Assembly: GCF_010731695.1 (NCBI RefSeq)
Contig: NZ_AP022586.1
Span: 2,108,001 to 2,172,000 of the forward strand
Reading direction: 5' to 3'
Source: Mycolicibacterium litorale
GTDB taxonomy: Bacteria; Actinomycetota; Actinomycetes; Mycobacteriales; Mycobacteriaceae
DNA: 64,000 nt
A model generated the notes under the pieces. It was not told the origin of the DNA and did no database searches. It worked only from the letters and a program-made list of their open reading frames with translations. Position 1 is the first letter of the stretch, and every line of letters begins with the position of its first letter. Positions 39,666 through 47,510 of this stretch are shown here, in pieces. Position numbers and translations under genes: made by a program.

Positions 39666-40163
39666 GTGAAGCTCAGCGACCTCGCCGCTCTGCCGTTGAC
39701 CTATCCGGAGGTAGGCGCGACCGCCGGACCGATGCCGGCCGGATACCACCACATGCGGGAGTCGGCGGTGATCGGAACCGGCCGCGCGCGCTTCGAGCAG
39801 GCCGCCGCCGAGGTGATGCGGTGGGGCATGCTGCGCGGCGCGGGCGTCCGCGTCCGCGCCACCACCGAGGTCGCCGAGGTGGGCTCGGAAGTGATCGTCG
39901 GACTGGGTCCGGTGCGGGCGCCGTGCCGCGTCGTCTACGTGGTCGACGAACCCGACCGGCGCGGATTCGCCTACGGCACGTTGCCCGGGCACGCCGAAAC
40001 CGGTGAGGAACTGTTCGCCGTGCGCTACGACCCCGCGACCGACCGGGTGTACGCGGAGGTGGCGGCGTTCTCCCGCCACGGCACCTGGTGGAGCCGGCTC
40101 GCCGGCCCGGTGACCTCAGTGCTGCAGCGCGTGGTCACCCGGCGGTACCTGCGGGCGCTGTGA
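39666..40163 (+). CDS. DUF1990 family protein
   Basis: 165 residues from a GTG. Family pattern: PLTYPEVGAT at the start, GYHHMRESAVIGTGRARFEQAAAEVMRWGMLR, PCRVVYVVDEPDRRGFAYGTLPGHAETGEELFAVRYD and the C-terminal HGTWWSRLAGPV. These are SRPBCC-like proteins of unknown role found mostly in actinobacteria. Its 3' end overlaps the convergent membrane-protein gene by 48 bp. Confidence 0.88.
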   Translation: MKLSDLAALPLTYPEVGATAGPMPAGYHHMRESAVIGTGRARFEQAAAEVMRWGMLRGAGVRVRATTEVAEVGSEVIVGLGPVRAPCRVVYVVDEPDRRGFAYGTLPGHAETGEELFAVRYDPATDRVYAEVAAFSRHGTWWSRLAGPVTSVLQRVVTRRYLRAL

Positions 40164-41219
40164 GTCCCCGCTGACGGGGCGCCGGATCGCCACGTCGACC
40201 TGATAGGTCAGCACCGCCAGCGTGAACAAGCCGATCGACATGCTGATCAGCGCGGCGAAACCTTCGGTGGCGAAGTCGACGAAGGCGTTGAGGAAGGTGA
40301 ACAGCAGCGCTGCGTTGCGCAACCAGCGCAGCGGCCACAGCCGGGTCGTGCGGTGCCGGGCGATCATCGCCGGCACCGCGATCGCCGAGGTCACCGCCGC
40401 GTTGACGACCAGGATCACCGATGCCGGGTTCATCCCGTCCAACCGCACGGTGACGTCGTCGTCCTGGTAGAAGTAGCCGCCGAGCGCGATGCCCAGCAGC
40501 CCGAAGAACAGCCCGCTGACCGCGCTGACCACCAGCAGCCAACCGACCACCGGCACCCAGCGCGGACTGCGGAAGAAGCCGGGGATCAGCCGCGGCACCC
40601 ACCGCTGCAGCCGGTAGAGCCGGTCACTCGAGGTCCCGGCGGCCGCGATCAGGCCGCGCACGTGTCCGACCGCTGCCCGATCCGCCCCCGACTGCTCGGC
40701 CTGCACCAGCAGCGCCAGCCCGATTTCGCGGCGGTGGTCGGCGAGTCCGCGGGCCACGCCGTCCGCGGCGATCGCCGTCGCCGAGGCCAGACACTCCCGC
40801 GCGGTCAGCGGCCGGAAGTCGCGGACCATGCGCGCGCCGACGAGGATCGCGACGACCAGGATGTACATGATCTCGGCGGCCGGCCCGTAGAAGTAGTCGT
40901 TGTCCTTGGTGACGAACTTGCCGACCTCGTCGAGGAACAGGCCGAACCCCACGCCGCCCATGACGACAGCCGCCACCCGCGCACCCGCGCCGATCAGCAG
41001 CCAGCCCGTCAGCAGCGCGAGCATCATCAGCGCGCCACCCCACAGCGCGTGCGCGATGTGCAAGTTGCCGCCGCCGACCTGCGGATATCCGGTCAACTGC
41101 AGATACAGACGAGTGATGAGGATGGTGGCGATGGCGATCAGCACGAACGCTTCGGCGGAGGACGAACCGGTGGCGTCTCGGGTCATCACACCGCGGCGGT
41201 CAGAACGGACGTTGTTCAT
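40116..41219 (-). CDS. Multi-span membrane protein of unknown function
   Basis: 367 residues with about eight hydrophobic segments in two groups: four in the N-terminal third (around residues 22-130) and four in the C-terminal half (220-345). A hydrophilic loop of about 90 residues lies between (REC to RWVPRL). Features include GFGLFLDEVGKFVTKDNDYFYGPAAEIMY after the third segment. No family recognised. It overlaps the convergent DUF1990 gene by 48 bp. The next gene on the other strand is a GAF-ANTAR regulator. Confidence 0.8.
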   Translation of the reverse strand: MNNVRSDRRGVMTRDATGSSSAEAFVLIAIATILITRLYLQLTGYPQVGGGNLHIAHALWGGALMMLALLTGWLLIGAGARVAAVVMGGVGFGLFLDEVGKFVTKDNDYFYGPAAEIMYILVVAILVGARMVRDFRPLTARECLASATAIAADGVARGLADHRREIGLALLVQAEQSGADRAAVGHVRGLIAAAGTSSDRLYRLQRWVPRLIPGFFRSPRWVPVVGWLLVVSAVSGLFFGLLGIALGGYFYQDDDVTVRLDGMNPASVILVVNAAVTSAIAVPAMIARHRTTRLWPLRWLRNAALLFTFLNAFVDFATEGFAALISMSIGLFTLAVLTYQVDVAIRRPVSGDSQRPQVPPGDHALQH

Positions 41220-41278
41220 GCATCCCCCGGCAGATGGAGCGCGTAGTCTTGAGCAACTTAACGGAGGAGCATGATCGG

Positions 41279-41995
41279 ATGGTGCTGGTGAACGAACCTG
41301 CCGGCGTCGACGGTGTACATCGGCGAATCGCCGAGCTGGTGCAGCAGTTGCACGGTCAGGCTGACGCCGACCCCGACGCGGTGCTCGCGGAGCTCGTCGA
41401 GCACGCGGCGGTCGAGATCCCGGGCGCCGACTGCGCCGGCGTCACGGTCACCCGCAACGCCAAGAAGATCGACACCCCGGCGGCTTCTCACAGGTGGCCG
41501 ATCCTCCTCGACGAAATCCAGCAACGCCACCGCGAAGGTCCGTGCCTCACCGCGGCCTGGGAAGAGCGCACCGTCCACGTCGCCGATCTCGAGCACGACG
41601 ACCGCTTCCCGAACTACCGGCGTGATGCGCTCGAGCAGACCCCGATCCGCTCGGTCATGGCGTTCCAGCTCTTCATCGCCGACGAGACGATGGGCGCGAT
41701 CAACGTCTACGCCGAGACACCCCACGCCTTCGGGCCGGAAGCTCGTGAGATCGGGCTGGTCTTCGCCGCGCACTCCTCGGTGGCCTGGAACTCGGCGCGC
41801 CGCGACGAGCAGTTCAGACAGGCGCTGCTCAGCCGCGACGTCATCGGGCAGGCCAAGGGGATGATCATGGAGCGCTACACCGTGGACGCCGTGCAGGCCT
41901 TCGCGCTGCTGCGCAAGCTGTCGCAGGACGCCAACGTCCCGCTGATCAAGATCGCGACCGACCTCACCACCAAAGCGGGTCCGTCCAAGATCTGA
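41279..41995 (+). CDS. GAF-ANTAR antiterminator-type regulator
   Basis: 238 residues from the ATG at 41279, which lies 9 nt after GGAGGAG; a longer frame starts at 41234. GAF domain at about residues 20-165 (VEIPGADCAGVTVTRNAKKIDTPAAS, PIRSVMAFQLFIADETMGAINVYAE). C-terminal ANTAR RNA-binding domain (RDVIGQAKGMIMERYTVDAVQAFALLRKLSQD). ANTAR proteins bind paired hexaloop hairpins in RNA to prevent termination. The ligand is unknown. It may control RNA elements nearby or elsewhere; a holin-like gene pair follows after 68 bp. Confidence 0.88.
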   Translation: MVLVNEPAGVDGVHRRIAELVQQLHGQADADPDAVLAELVEHAAVEIPGADCAGVTVTRNAKKIDTPAASHRWPILLDEIQQRHREGPCLTAAWEERTVHVADLEHDDRFPNYRRDALEQTPIRSVMAFQLFIADETMGAINVYAETPHAFGPEAREIGLVFAAHSSVAWNSARRDEQFRQALLSRDVIGQAKGMIMERYTVDAVQAFALLRKLSQDANVPLIKIATDLTTKAGPSKI

Positions 41996-42063
41996 CGTTC
42001 GGGTTTGCGCCCTCCGGACGCGGGGCACCACATCCTCACACAGGCAACACAGAGGGTTGGTGC

Positions 42064-42468
42064 GTGATGAGTCTCGAATCGAAGCCGGGCGCCGACGCGT
42101 CGCTCGGAGAGCTGATGAGTCAACTGTCCGCCCAGACGTCGCGGTTGGTGCGCGACGAATTGCGGTTGGCCCAGAAGGAATTCCAAGAATCAGCGAAGCA
42201 CGCCGGCATTGGTGCCGGATTGCTCAGCGTGGCAGGCATTTTCGCATTTCTCGGGTTGGCGACGGTGATCGCCGCCGCGGTGGCCGCGCTGTCGCTGGTG
42301 CTTCCCGTGTGGGCATCGGCCCTGATCGTCGCACTGGTGTTGTTCGTCGTCGCCGGTGTCGCGGCGACGGTGAGCAAAAAGCAGGCCGAGGAAGTCACCC
42401 CGGCGGCCCCCCGAACCGTGGAAACGGTGAAGGCCGACATCCAAGAGGTAAAGGACCGAGCGTCATGA
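42064..42468 (+). CDS. Holin-X-superfamily-like membrane protein (phage holin family, chromosomal)
   Basis: 134 residues (GTG 42064, or ATG 42067). N-terminal amphipathic helix LGELMSQLSAQTSRLVRDELRLAQKEF, then two membrane segments (about residues 48-72 and 78-105), and a charged tail. This matches the actinobacterial holin-like family (Phage_holin_3_6) found in host chromosomes without phage genes. Its stop overlaps the start of a DUF3618 gene (ATGA), a common pairing, which suggests a two-protein envelope or stress unit. Confidence 0.8.
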   Translation: MMSLESKPGADASLGELMSQLSAQTSRLVRDELRLAQKEFQESAKHAGIGAGLLSVAGIFAFLGLATVIAAAVAALSLVLPVWASALIVALVLFVVAGVAATVSKKQAEEVTPAAPRTVETVKADIQEVKDRAS

Positions 42469-42755
42469 CCGCACCCGACCGCCCCGAACCCGGCCCGGAC
42501 GCCGGCGTGGAAGACATCGAGGCCGATATCGAAGCCACGCGTCAACAGCTCGGCGAGACGGTCGAGGCACTGTCCGCCAAACTCGACGTCAAGCAGCAGG
42601 CCAAGGACAAGGTCGACGAGACCAAGCAGCGCGTCGCGGTCAAAGCGCAAACCGCGCAGCATGTAGTGACCGATAATCCGCAGAAGACCGTCCCCGTGGT
42701 GGCCGTCGCCGTGGCTCTCCTGGTGGCGCTCATCGTGTGGCGCCGGCGCCGCTGA
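42465..42755 (+). CDS. DUF3618 family protein
   Basis: 96 residues. An acidic start, the family helix DIEADIEATRQQLGETVEALSAKLDVKQQAKDKVDET, a second helix, and one C-terminal membrane segment (TVPVVAVAVALLVALIVW) followed by RRRR. Tail-anchored topology, with the coiled helical part in the cytoplasm. Overlaps the holin-like gene by 4 nt. The family function is not known. Confidence 0.85.
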   Translation: MTAPDRPEPGPDAGVEDIEADIEATRQQLGETVEALSAKLDVKQQAKDKVDETKQRVAVKAQTAQHVVTDNPQKTVPVVAVAVALLVALIVWRRRR

Positions 42756-42870
42756 GACCACCCCTCGGAACGTGCCCCGCGGCGGTGTGACACGCCCGGG
42801 AAAAAAATTTGCTCTATTTTCAACGACTCAGGCGATTTTAAGGCTCCTCATAGGTTATGGTTCTCGCATC

Positions 42871-42896
42871 TTAGGTGGTCGGGGGACCATACCTAA
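42871..42896 (+). promoter_or_regulatory. Hairpin in the leader just before the ribosome site of the surface-protein gene
   Basis: TTAGGT GGTC (42871-42880) pairs with GACC, a 2-nt AT bulge, and ACCTAA (42885-42896) around a GGGG loop. It ends 5 nt before the GAGGGGGG ribosome site of the gene at 42915. Upstream is an AT-rich stretch (42800-42840) that could hold the promoter. The stem could affect message stability or translation, or be a DNA operator. Confidence 0.45.
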
Positions 42897-42914
42897 CTGA
42901 TGAGGGGGGCCACG

Positions 42915-44789
42915 ATGTCGGAACATACTGCCGAGTCTTTCGGAACTGAGTTTGCGCGGGAAGAGGTGGCCGACGGCCGCTCACGCCGTCGCTCCGGGCG
43001 GATCACCGGTCGGCACCGTCGTGCGAAAACTGCAACGTCGACAGTTGCTGCCGACATGACGCCCGGCGTGCACATCTCGCACGGGGCGGGCGCCTCAGCA
43101 AATTCGCCGCGGCGACGTGCACGGGGCAGGCGCGGGTCGTTGCGACCGGCCATCACGGGTGGAATCGCCGTCCTCGGCGCCACCGCGCTGGTCGGGACGT
43201 TCGTCACACCCGCTCCTGCCGAGGCCCGCTCCACCGCGTACGAGGTGAGCGCCCCGACACCGACGCCACTTCTGGCGGCCCTGGCGCTGCCGTTCGACCC
43301 GGCGGAACTCGAAGCCGCGGCGAGGGCGGTGATCGATTTCGACCTCGACGGCGTGTTCCGGTTCAACAGCGACCTCGTCAACCTTCTCGCACGGTTGGGG
43401 GCCAGCCTGCGGCTCGAGCTCGATGTCGACCTCGACGCCGAGGAGATCGCCGCGTCCTTCGCGGACCTCATCAACGCCATCGCCTACGACATCAACGGCG
43501 GCATCGCGGCGCTCAACGGTGCCGTCGACCTGGGTGCCGCACTGGTCGCCGAGATCGCGCTGGCCGCCTCGACCGCCGCAGTCGACGGGGTGGACGCGGT
43601 CACCGGCGCGCTGGTGAGCCTCCTGGCCGCGATCACGCCGGAAGGCGACGTGGCCGCCGACCTGTCGGCCGCGATCGGTGCGGCCATCGGCGATATCGGC
43701 GACCTGATCTCGACCGGGTTCATCGGCGCGGGCGCGGCGGTCACCTGGAAGGCCACGCTGGACGACCTGCTGGTCGACCTGGTGGCGACGGGCGGTATCG
43801 CGCTGACCAACGGTGTGACCGGGAGCCTCGTCGCGCTGCTGGGCGGCACGGCGGACCTGCCGGACATCGACGGCGGCGATGTGGTGCTGGCGCTCGGTGA
43901 GCTGGCGGAGCTCTTCGCCGACGGCATCAACGGTGGGTTGCTCACCGCGGGCGATGCGGTGGAGCTGGGCGTCACGGTGATCGGCGACCTTGCGAGGGCG
44001 CTGGCCGAGGCCGGCGTGGGACTGCGGGCCGACATCACCGGCGCGCTGCTGGGCGCGCTGGGTGCGCCCGAAGCCGTCGTCGAGCTGGTCGGTGACATCT
44101 CCGTAGGGATCGACGCCGGGCTCCGCGGCCTGGGCGAGGCGATCGCGTGGAAGTTCGTCCTCGACGACGTGCTCGTCGACGTCGGGGTCGCCGGAGGGGT
44201 CTCGTTGGTGAACGGACTGACCGCGGCACTGTTCGCCGGGGCCGGCCTGCCGCTGCCCGACCTGCCGGACGTCGACTTCGCCGCATCGGTGCGGGCGCTG
44301 ATCAATCACCTCGCCGTCGGGCTGGGCATCGACCTCGACCTCGAGGTGGATGTGGACGCTGATGTGGACGCTGACGTGGACGCCGACGTCGAGGTCGACG
44401 CGGACGGTGAGCTCGAGGGTGACGGCGAGGTCGTCACTGCCGGGGCGGACACGCAGCGCTTCGGTGTCGAGGCCGGCGAGGTCGATTCCACGCCGGATGC
44501 GCCGGCCGACGACGCGCAGGAACCGGCCGCGGACGGCGACGAGCAGCAGGGCTCGGACGGCGCGGAGCTCGAGGAGGTCGACCCCGCCGATGAGGTGGAG
44601 GCCGTCGACGGTGCCGACGACGTCGCCGAGGGTGACGATGCGGATGAGGTGAGCGAGCCGGAGGCCGGCACGGACGCCCCCGAGGCGGAGGCCGGCGACG
44701 CGGGCGAGGCCGGTGACGTCGGCGAGGCCGGTGCGGACACCAGCGGTGACACCGGAGGCGACACCGGAGGCGACACCGGAGTCGAGTGA
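42915..44789 (+). CDS. Large secreted/surface protein with duplicated core and acidic repeat tail
   Basis: 624 residues from the ATG at 42915 (GAGGGGGG site). Residues 1-80 are rich in Arg and look cytoplasmic; 82-105 form a membrane segment ending APAEA, so either a long-leader secretion signal or an anchor. The core (110-475) is Ala/Gly/Asp/Leu-rich, predicted helical, and contains two copies of a module of about 134 residues: WKATLDDLLVDLVATGG at 278 and WKFVLDDVLVDVGVAGG at 412. The tail (480-624) is very acidic, with DVDADV repeats, Asp/Glu/Ala-rich sequence, and three copies of GDTG. Family not recognised; probably a cell-wall-associated protein. It is followed by a strong hairpin and a PGRS gene. 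Confidence 0.8.
   Translation: MSEHTAESFGTEFAREEVADGRSRRRSGRITGRHRRAKTATSTVAADMTPGVHISHGAGASANSPRRRARGRRGSLRPAITGGIAVLGATALVGTFVTPAPAEARSTAYEVSAPTPTPLLAALALPFDPAELEAAARAVIDFDLDGVFRFNSDLVNLLARLGASLRLELDVDLDAEEIAASFADLINAIAYDINGGIAALNGAVDLGAALVAEIALAASTAAVDGVDAVTGALVSLLAAITPEGDVAADLSAAIGAAIGDIGDLISTGFIGAGAAVTWKATLDDLLVDLVATGGIALTNGVTGSLVALLGGTADLPDIDGGDVVLALGELAELFADGINGGLLTAGDAVELGVTVIGDLARALAEAGVGLRADITGALLGALGAPEAVVELVGDISVGIDAGLRGLGEAIAWKFVLDDVLVDVGVAGGVSLVNGLTAALFAGAGLPLPDLPDVDFAASVRALINHLAVGLGIDLDLEVDVDADVDADVDADVEVDADGELEGDGEVVTAGADTQRFGVEAGEVDSTPDAPADDAQEPAADGDEQQGSDGAELEEVDPADEVEAVDGADDVAEGDDADEVSEPEAGTDAPEAEAGDAGEAGDVGEAGADTSGDTGGDTGGDTGVE
44352..44387 (+). repeat. Three tandem 12-nt units encoding DVDADV-type sequence
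   Basis: Three near-identical units of the form GTGGACGCTGAT (44352-44363, 44364-44375, 44376-44387) differing at one or two third positions. They encode repeated Val-Asp-Ala-Asp. This short in-frame array could expand or contract. Confidence 0.8.
44745..44780 (+). repeat. Three tandem 12-nt units encoding GDTG at the C-terminus
   Basis: GGTGACACCGGA followed by two copies of GGCGACACCGGA. In frame, at the very end of the surface protein gene (SGDTGGDTGGDTGVE, then stop). Confidence 0.8.
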
Positions 44790-44805
44790 CGACAGTTGTT
44801 CGCCG

Positions 44806-44862
44806 CGAGACTGAACTCACGCAGCATGGCTCTCGCACATCGCCTGCGTGGCTTCAGTCTCG
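44806..44862 (+). terminator. Long interrupted hairpin terminator after the surface-protein gene
   Basis: Perfect 10-bp outer stem, CGAGACTGAA (44806-44815) with TTCAGTCTCG (44853-44862). After a 2-nt mismatch there is an inner 5-bp stem, CACGC (44818-44822) with GCGTG (44846-44850), around a 23-nt loop. It begins 17 nt after the stop. There is no T-tract. Confidence 0.65.
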
Positions 44863-45334
44863 TGTCCCAGCGAGCTCATGCGGCGGCATCGTTGGTGTAG
44901 GTGACGACGCGGATGATCACCGCGATTCTCCTCAAATGATGTTTGCGCAAGTATTGTCCGCCACGACAGTCGAGCCTTTCCGGACAATGCCGGCGGGCGA
45001 TCTCGCTCGAATTGGCCGTATCGCCGATGAGCCTGTGACGGCCCTGAATGTTCGCTGCGCGACGCACAGGCCGCTTTGAGGAGAAGTACCGGATGCTGCC
45101 AGTATGCGCCGCCTGAGCTGCGACATCACCGCGCGAAGGCCGTCCTGCCGCTTCGCTGGATTTGCACGACAGCTGTGAGAATCGATGCACAAGAAAACAC
45201 TTTCCCCGGCGTCATTATTGTGTGTGCAACATTTACGGGCATGTAAATCCGCGTGACCCGTACCTTTTTGGTAACCGCGGTGTTACGTTGCTGGGACTTA
45301 TGGCTTTCTGCCGGTTGATCCAAGGGGGATTCAC
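44863..45334 (+). promoter_or_regulatory. Intergenic region upstream of the PGRS gene with two palindromes
   Basis: No convincing gene. The last 110 bp are AT-rich and contain two spaced inverted repeats of equal layout: ATTTAC (45231-45236), 6 nt, GTAAAT (45243-45248); and GTAAC (45271-45275), 6 nt, GTTAC (45282-45286). Their centres are 39 bp apart. The arrangement suggests a regulator binding two sites around the promoter. A clear ribosome site (AAGGGGGA) precedes the ATG at 45335. The first 370 bp show short, non-family open frames only. Confidence 0.5.
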
Positions 45335-46744
45335 ATGTCCAAACATCGGAAAGACGCGCCGCGCGGAGGCGCATCGACCGGCCGGGGTCGGCGGTGGCCG
45401 GTCATGCCGTTCATGATGGGGGGCGTTGCGCTTGCGGGTGGCGCCGCGGTTCTGCTGACCCAGCCCGGCGGACCGTCGCCACTGACCGCACTCGAGTCCG
45501 ATTCGGCGACGACGATCGAGACCAAGACCATCGCCTACACGCTGACCTCCACCGGCAGCTTCCTCCCCCAGGCGCCGCTGCCCTGCATCGAGGGTCTGTT
45601 CTGCAGTGACGAGGCCGGCGCGGACAGCGGCACGCTGTTCAACGCGGCAGCCCTGAACTTCAACCCCGCCGGCGGGTCGTTCTTCGGCCTCATCGGGCCC
45701 GGTGGCCTGCTGATCGGTGACGGCCTTCCCGGCCAGGATGCCTACGTCGACGAGGACGGCGTCTTCCACCCGGCGACCCCGGGCGGCAACGGCGGACTGC
45801 TGTTCGGCAACGGCGGCGCAGGCGGTGACGGCCTCGCAGCCGGCTACTACGACACCGACGGCGACGGCGACATCGACGATGATGACGACTTCCTCGCCGC
45901 GACCGCCGGCGCGAACGGTGGCGACGGCGGGGAGTTGTTCGGCAGCGGCGGTGCCGGCGGTATCGGCGGTTCGGATCTTCGCGCGGGCGTAGGCGGAACA
46001 GGAGAACTCGGCAACGCGACCGGGGCTGCCGGCGGTAACGGCGGCCGCGGAGGGTTGTTCTTCGGTAACGGCGCCACAGGTGGTGCCGGCGGCTCGGCCT
46101 CGTCCATCGACGGCACGGCGACCGGCGGCCGTGGCGGTATCGGCGGCGATGCATCGCTGGTCGGCGACGCCGCTGACGGCGGCGCGGGCGGCAACGCCAC
46201 GACCGGCGGTGACGACGCGACCGACGCCGCGGTCGGTGGCGCCGGCGGAGCCGGTGGCCAAGGCATCGTCGGCAATGGCGGTACCGGCGGGGCCGGCGGC
46301 GACGCAGTAGCCGACAACGGCAACGCGACCGGCGGCGCTGGAGGCGACGGTGGCACGTCCGATGTGGGCACCGGCGGCGACGGCGGTACCGGTGGCGACG
46401 CCGTCTCGGACGACAACACCGCGACGGCCGGTGACGGCGGCGCAGGCGGCCGGACGATCGTCAGCGGCCCCGGTGGCAACGGCGCTGACGGCGGCAACGC
46501 CGTCACGGGCAGCGACGATGAAGCGGACTCCGCGAACGGCGGCAACGGTGGAGACGGCGGCATGGGTGGCTGGCTCGGCAGCGAAGGCGGCGACGGTGGC
46601 GACGGCGGCGACGCCACGGGCACCGATGACGCCGAAGCCAACCCCGGTTCGGGCGGTGCCGGTGGCGCCGGCGGGATCGGCGGCGCGAGCGGTGCCAGCG
46701 GCGACAACGGCACCGGAACGCCGGCCGGCGACGCCGGTGCGTGA
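45335..46744 (+). CDS. PGRS-repeat surface protein without a PE domain
   Basis: 469 residues. A short basic N-terminus and one membrane segment (about 22-41) take the place of the PE domain. Then come a unique region (45-130) with Cys83 and Cys89 (LPCIEGLFCS), a GPGGLLIGDGLPGQ stretch resembling the GRPLIGNG linker of PE_PGRS proteins, and a long Gly-rich domain of GGxGGxG repeats (from about residue 150), including LLFGNGGAGG and LFFGNGATGG. An EF-hand-like loop, DTDGDGDIDDDDD, starts at Asp173. The repeats have many Asp and Asn, which suits a calcium-binding beta-roll. Likely surface-exposed. The function is unknown. It ends just before a perfect terminator hairpin. Confidence 0.88.
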   Translation: MSKHRKDAPRGGASTGRGRRWPVMPFMMGGVALAGGAAVLLTQPGGPSPLTALESDSATTIETKTIAYTLTSTGSFLPQAPLPCIEGLFCSDEAGADSGTLFNAAALNFNPAGGSFFGLIGPGGLLIGDGLPGQDAYVDEDGVFHPATPGGNGGLLFGNGGAGGDGLAAGYYDTDGDGDIDDDDDFLAATAGANGGDGGELFGSGGAGGIGGSDLRAGVGGTGELGNATGAAGGNGGRGGLFFGNGATGGAGGSASSIDGTATGGRGGIGGDASLVGDAADGGAGGNATTGGDDATDAAVGGAGGAGGQGIVGNGGTGGAGGDAVADNGNATGGAGGDGGTSDVGTGGDGGTGGDAVSDDNTATAGDGGAGGRTIVSGPGGNGADGGNAVTGSDDEADSANGGNGGDGGMGGWLGSEGGDGGDGGDATGTDDAEANPGSGGAGGAGGIGGASGASGDNGTGTPAGDAGA

Positions 46745-46766
46745 CAGCTGTCGCTGAGGCGACACA

Positions 46767-46804
46767 CGATAGTCCCCGGGGCCCTCAGGCCCCGGGGACT
46801 ATCG
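46767..46804. terminator. Perfect 17-bp hairpin terminator between convergent genes
   Basis: Left arm 46767-46783 starts CGATAGTCCCC; the right arm 46788-46804 is its exact complement, ending GGGGACTATCG, with a CTCA loop. It lies in the 64-bp gap between the PGRS gene and the convergent gene at 46809, so it can serve both. TTCG follows on the plus strand instead of a T-tract. Confidence 0.9.
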
Positions 46805-46808
46805 TTCG

Positions 46809-47399
46809 TCAGGCGCAGAGCGGGGTGATGGACTTACTGATCGCGTCGGCGTCACGTAACCGCGCCGCCTGGTCGGGGTCCGAAATCGGCAGGCCGGCAG
46901 TGGCATTGGCGCCGATGTCGAGCAGCACGTTCGCGAAGCGCTGCACCGCGTCGTGCAGTTCGTCCGGCGTGGACGGGCTCAGGCGCGCGAGCAGATAGTG
47001 GCCGCCCTCGGACAGCGAGAGCCGCGCGTTGGCGGCGACGGCCAGATTCCCGGCGACGTCGGCCGGCCCGCCTGGCACGGCGAGGTTCGTATTGAGACTG
47101 ACGCCTTTGCGGACGGTCTCCACCGCCGAGCAGACCGTCTTCTTCGCTTCGTCGGGTTGCTGCGCCGAATCGGCAGGCTGCGCGGAATCCGTGTTCTGCG
47201 CCGGTGCGGATTCAGTCGGCTTGAGCGCCGCGTAGGCCGCGAGGCACACCGCGATCACCGAAAGCACCAGCGCCGCCAGCGCCAATCTCGAATTTCGTTG
47301 CGACGGTACGGGATTACCGCGGCGAGAGGTCGTCACTCCCGAGTTGGGCGTACGCGTGTCATGGGTTGAGGCCGCATCATCGGCGGTCGGTTCCGGCAT
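46809..47399 (-). CDS. Conserved mycobacterial membrane-anchored protein of unknown function
   Basis: 196 residues from the ATG at 47399 (PEPTADDAAS); a longer frame to 47474 runs toward the tRNA. A hydrophilic N-terminus, one membrane segment (LALAALVLSVIAVCLAAYAAL, about 38-58), a Gln/Ala/Ser-rich linker, then an outside domain with CSAVETVRKGVSLNTNLAVPGG, ANARLSLSEGGHYLLARLSPSTP, and a final Cys (ITPLCA). The two Cys could form a disulfide. Proteins with this CxA...VSLNTN...YLLARL pattern are common in mycobacteria, but have no assigned role. Confidence 0.8.
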   Translation of the reverse strand: MPEPTADDAASTHDTRTPNSGVTTSRRGNPVPSQRNSRLALAALVLSVIAVCLAAYAALKPTESAPAQNTDSAQPADSAQQPDEAKKTVCSAVETVRKGVSLNTNLAVPGGPADVAGNLAVAANARLSLSEGGHYLLARLSPSTPDELHDAVQRFANVLLDIGANATAGLPISDPDQAARLRDADAISKSITPLCA

Positions 47400-47471
47400 G
47401 TCCGAATCGTAACGGCCGCTGATCCCGTTGCGGTGGTCAGTTGCCGAAGCCCGGCAAACAGATTGCGTTGG

Positions 47472-47504
47472 CAAAAAGTGGGCGTCACGACGGTCAGGCG
47501 TGAC
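47472..47504 (-). terminator. Hairpin plus T-tract downstream of tRNA-Val(CAC)
   Basis: On the minus strand, GTCACG/CGTGAC form a 6-bp stem (47499-47504 with 47484-47489), followed a few bases on by TTTTT (complement of AAAAA, 47472-47476). It lies just past the 3' end of the leftward tRNA. Confidence 0.5.
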
Positions 47505-47510
47505 TCATGG

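Noticed and set aside
42064..42755. Prophage remnant because of the holin-like protein
   Set aside because: No integrase, lysin, portal, capsid or att-like repeats nearby; the holin-like/DUF3618 pair is a normal chromosomal pair in actinobacteria.
45780..46740. Tandem repeats as a CRISPR or satellite array
   Set aside because: Repeats are short, in frame, irregular and encode GGxGG; no unique spacers.
45233..46765. Long open frame (510 codons) opposite the PGRS gene
   Set aside because: Antisense of GGC/GGT-rich repeats gives Ala/Pro/Val/Thr low-complexity sequence with no family pattern; the plus-strand gene has a ribosome site and membrane anchor.
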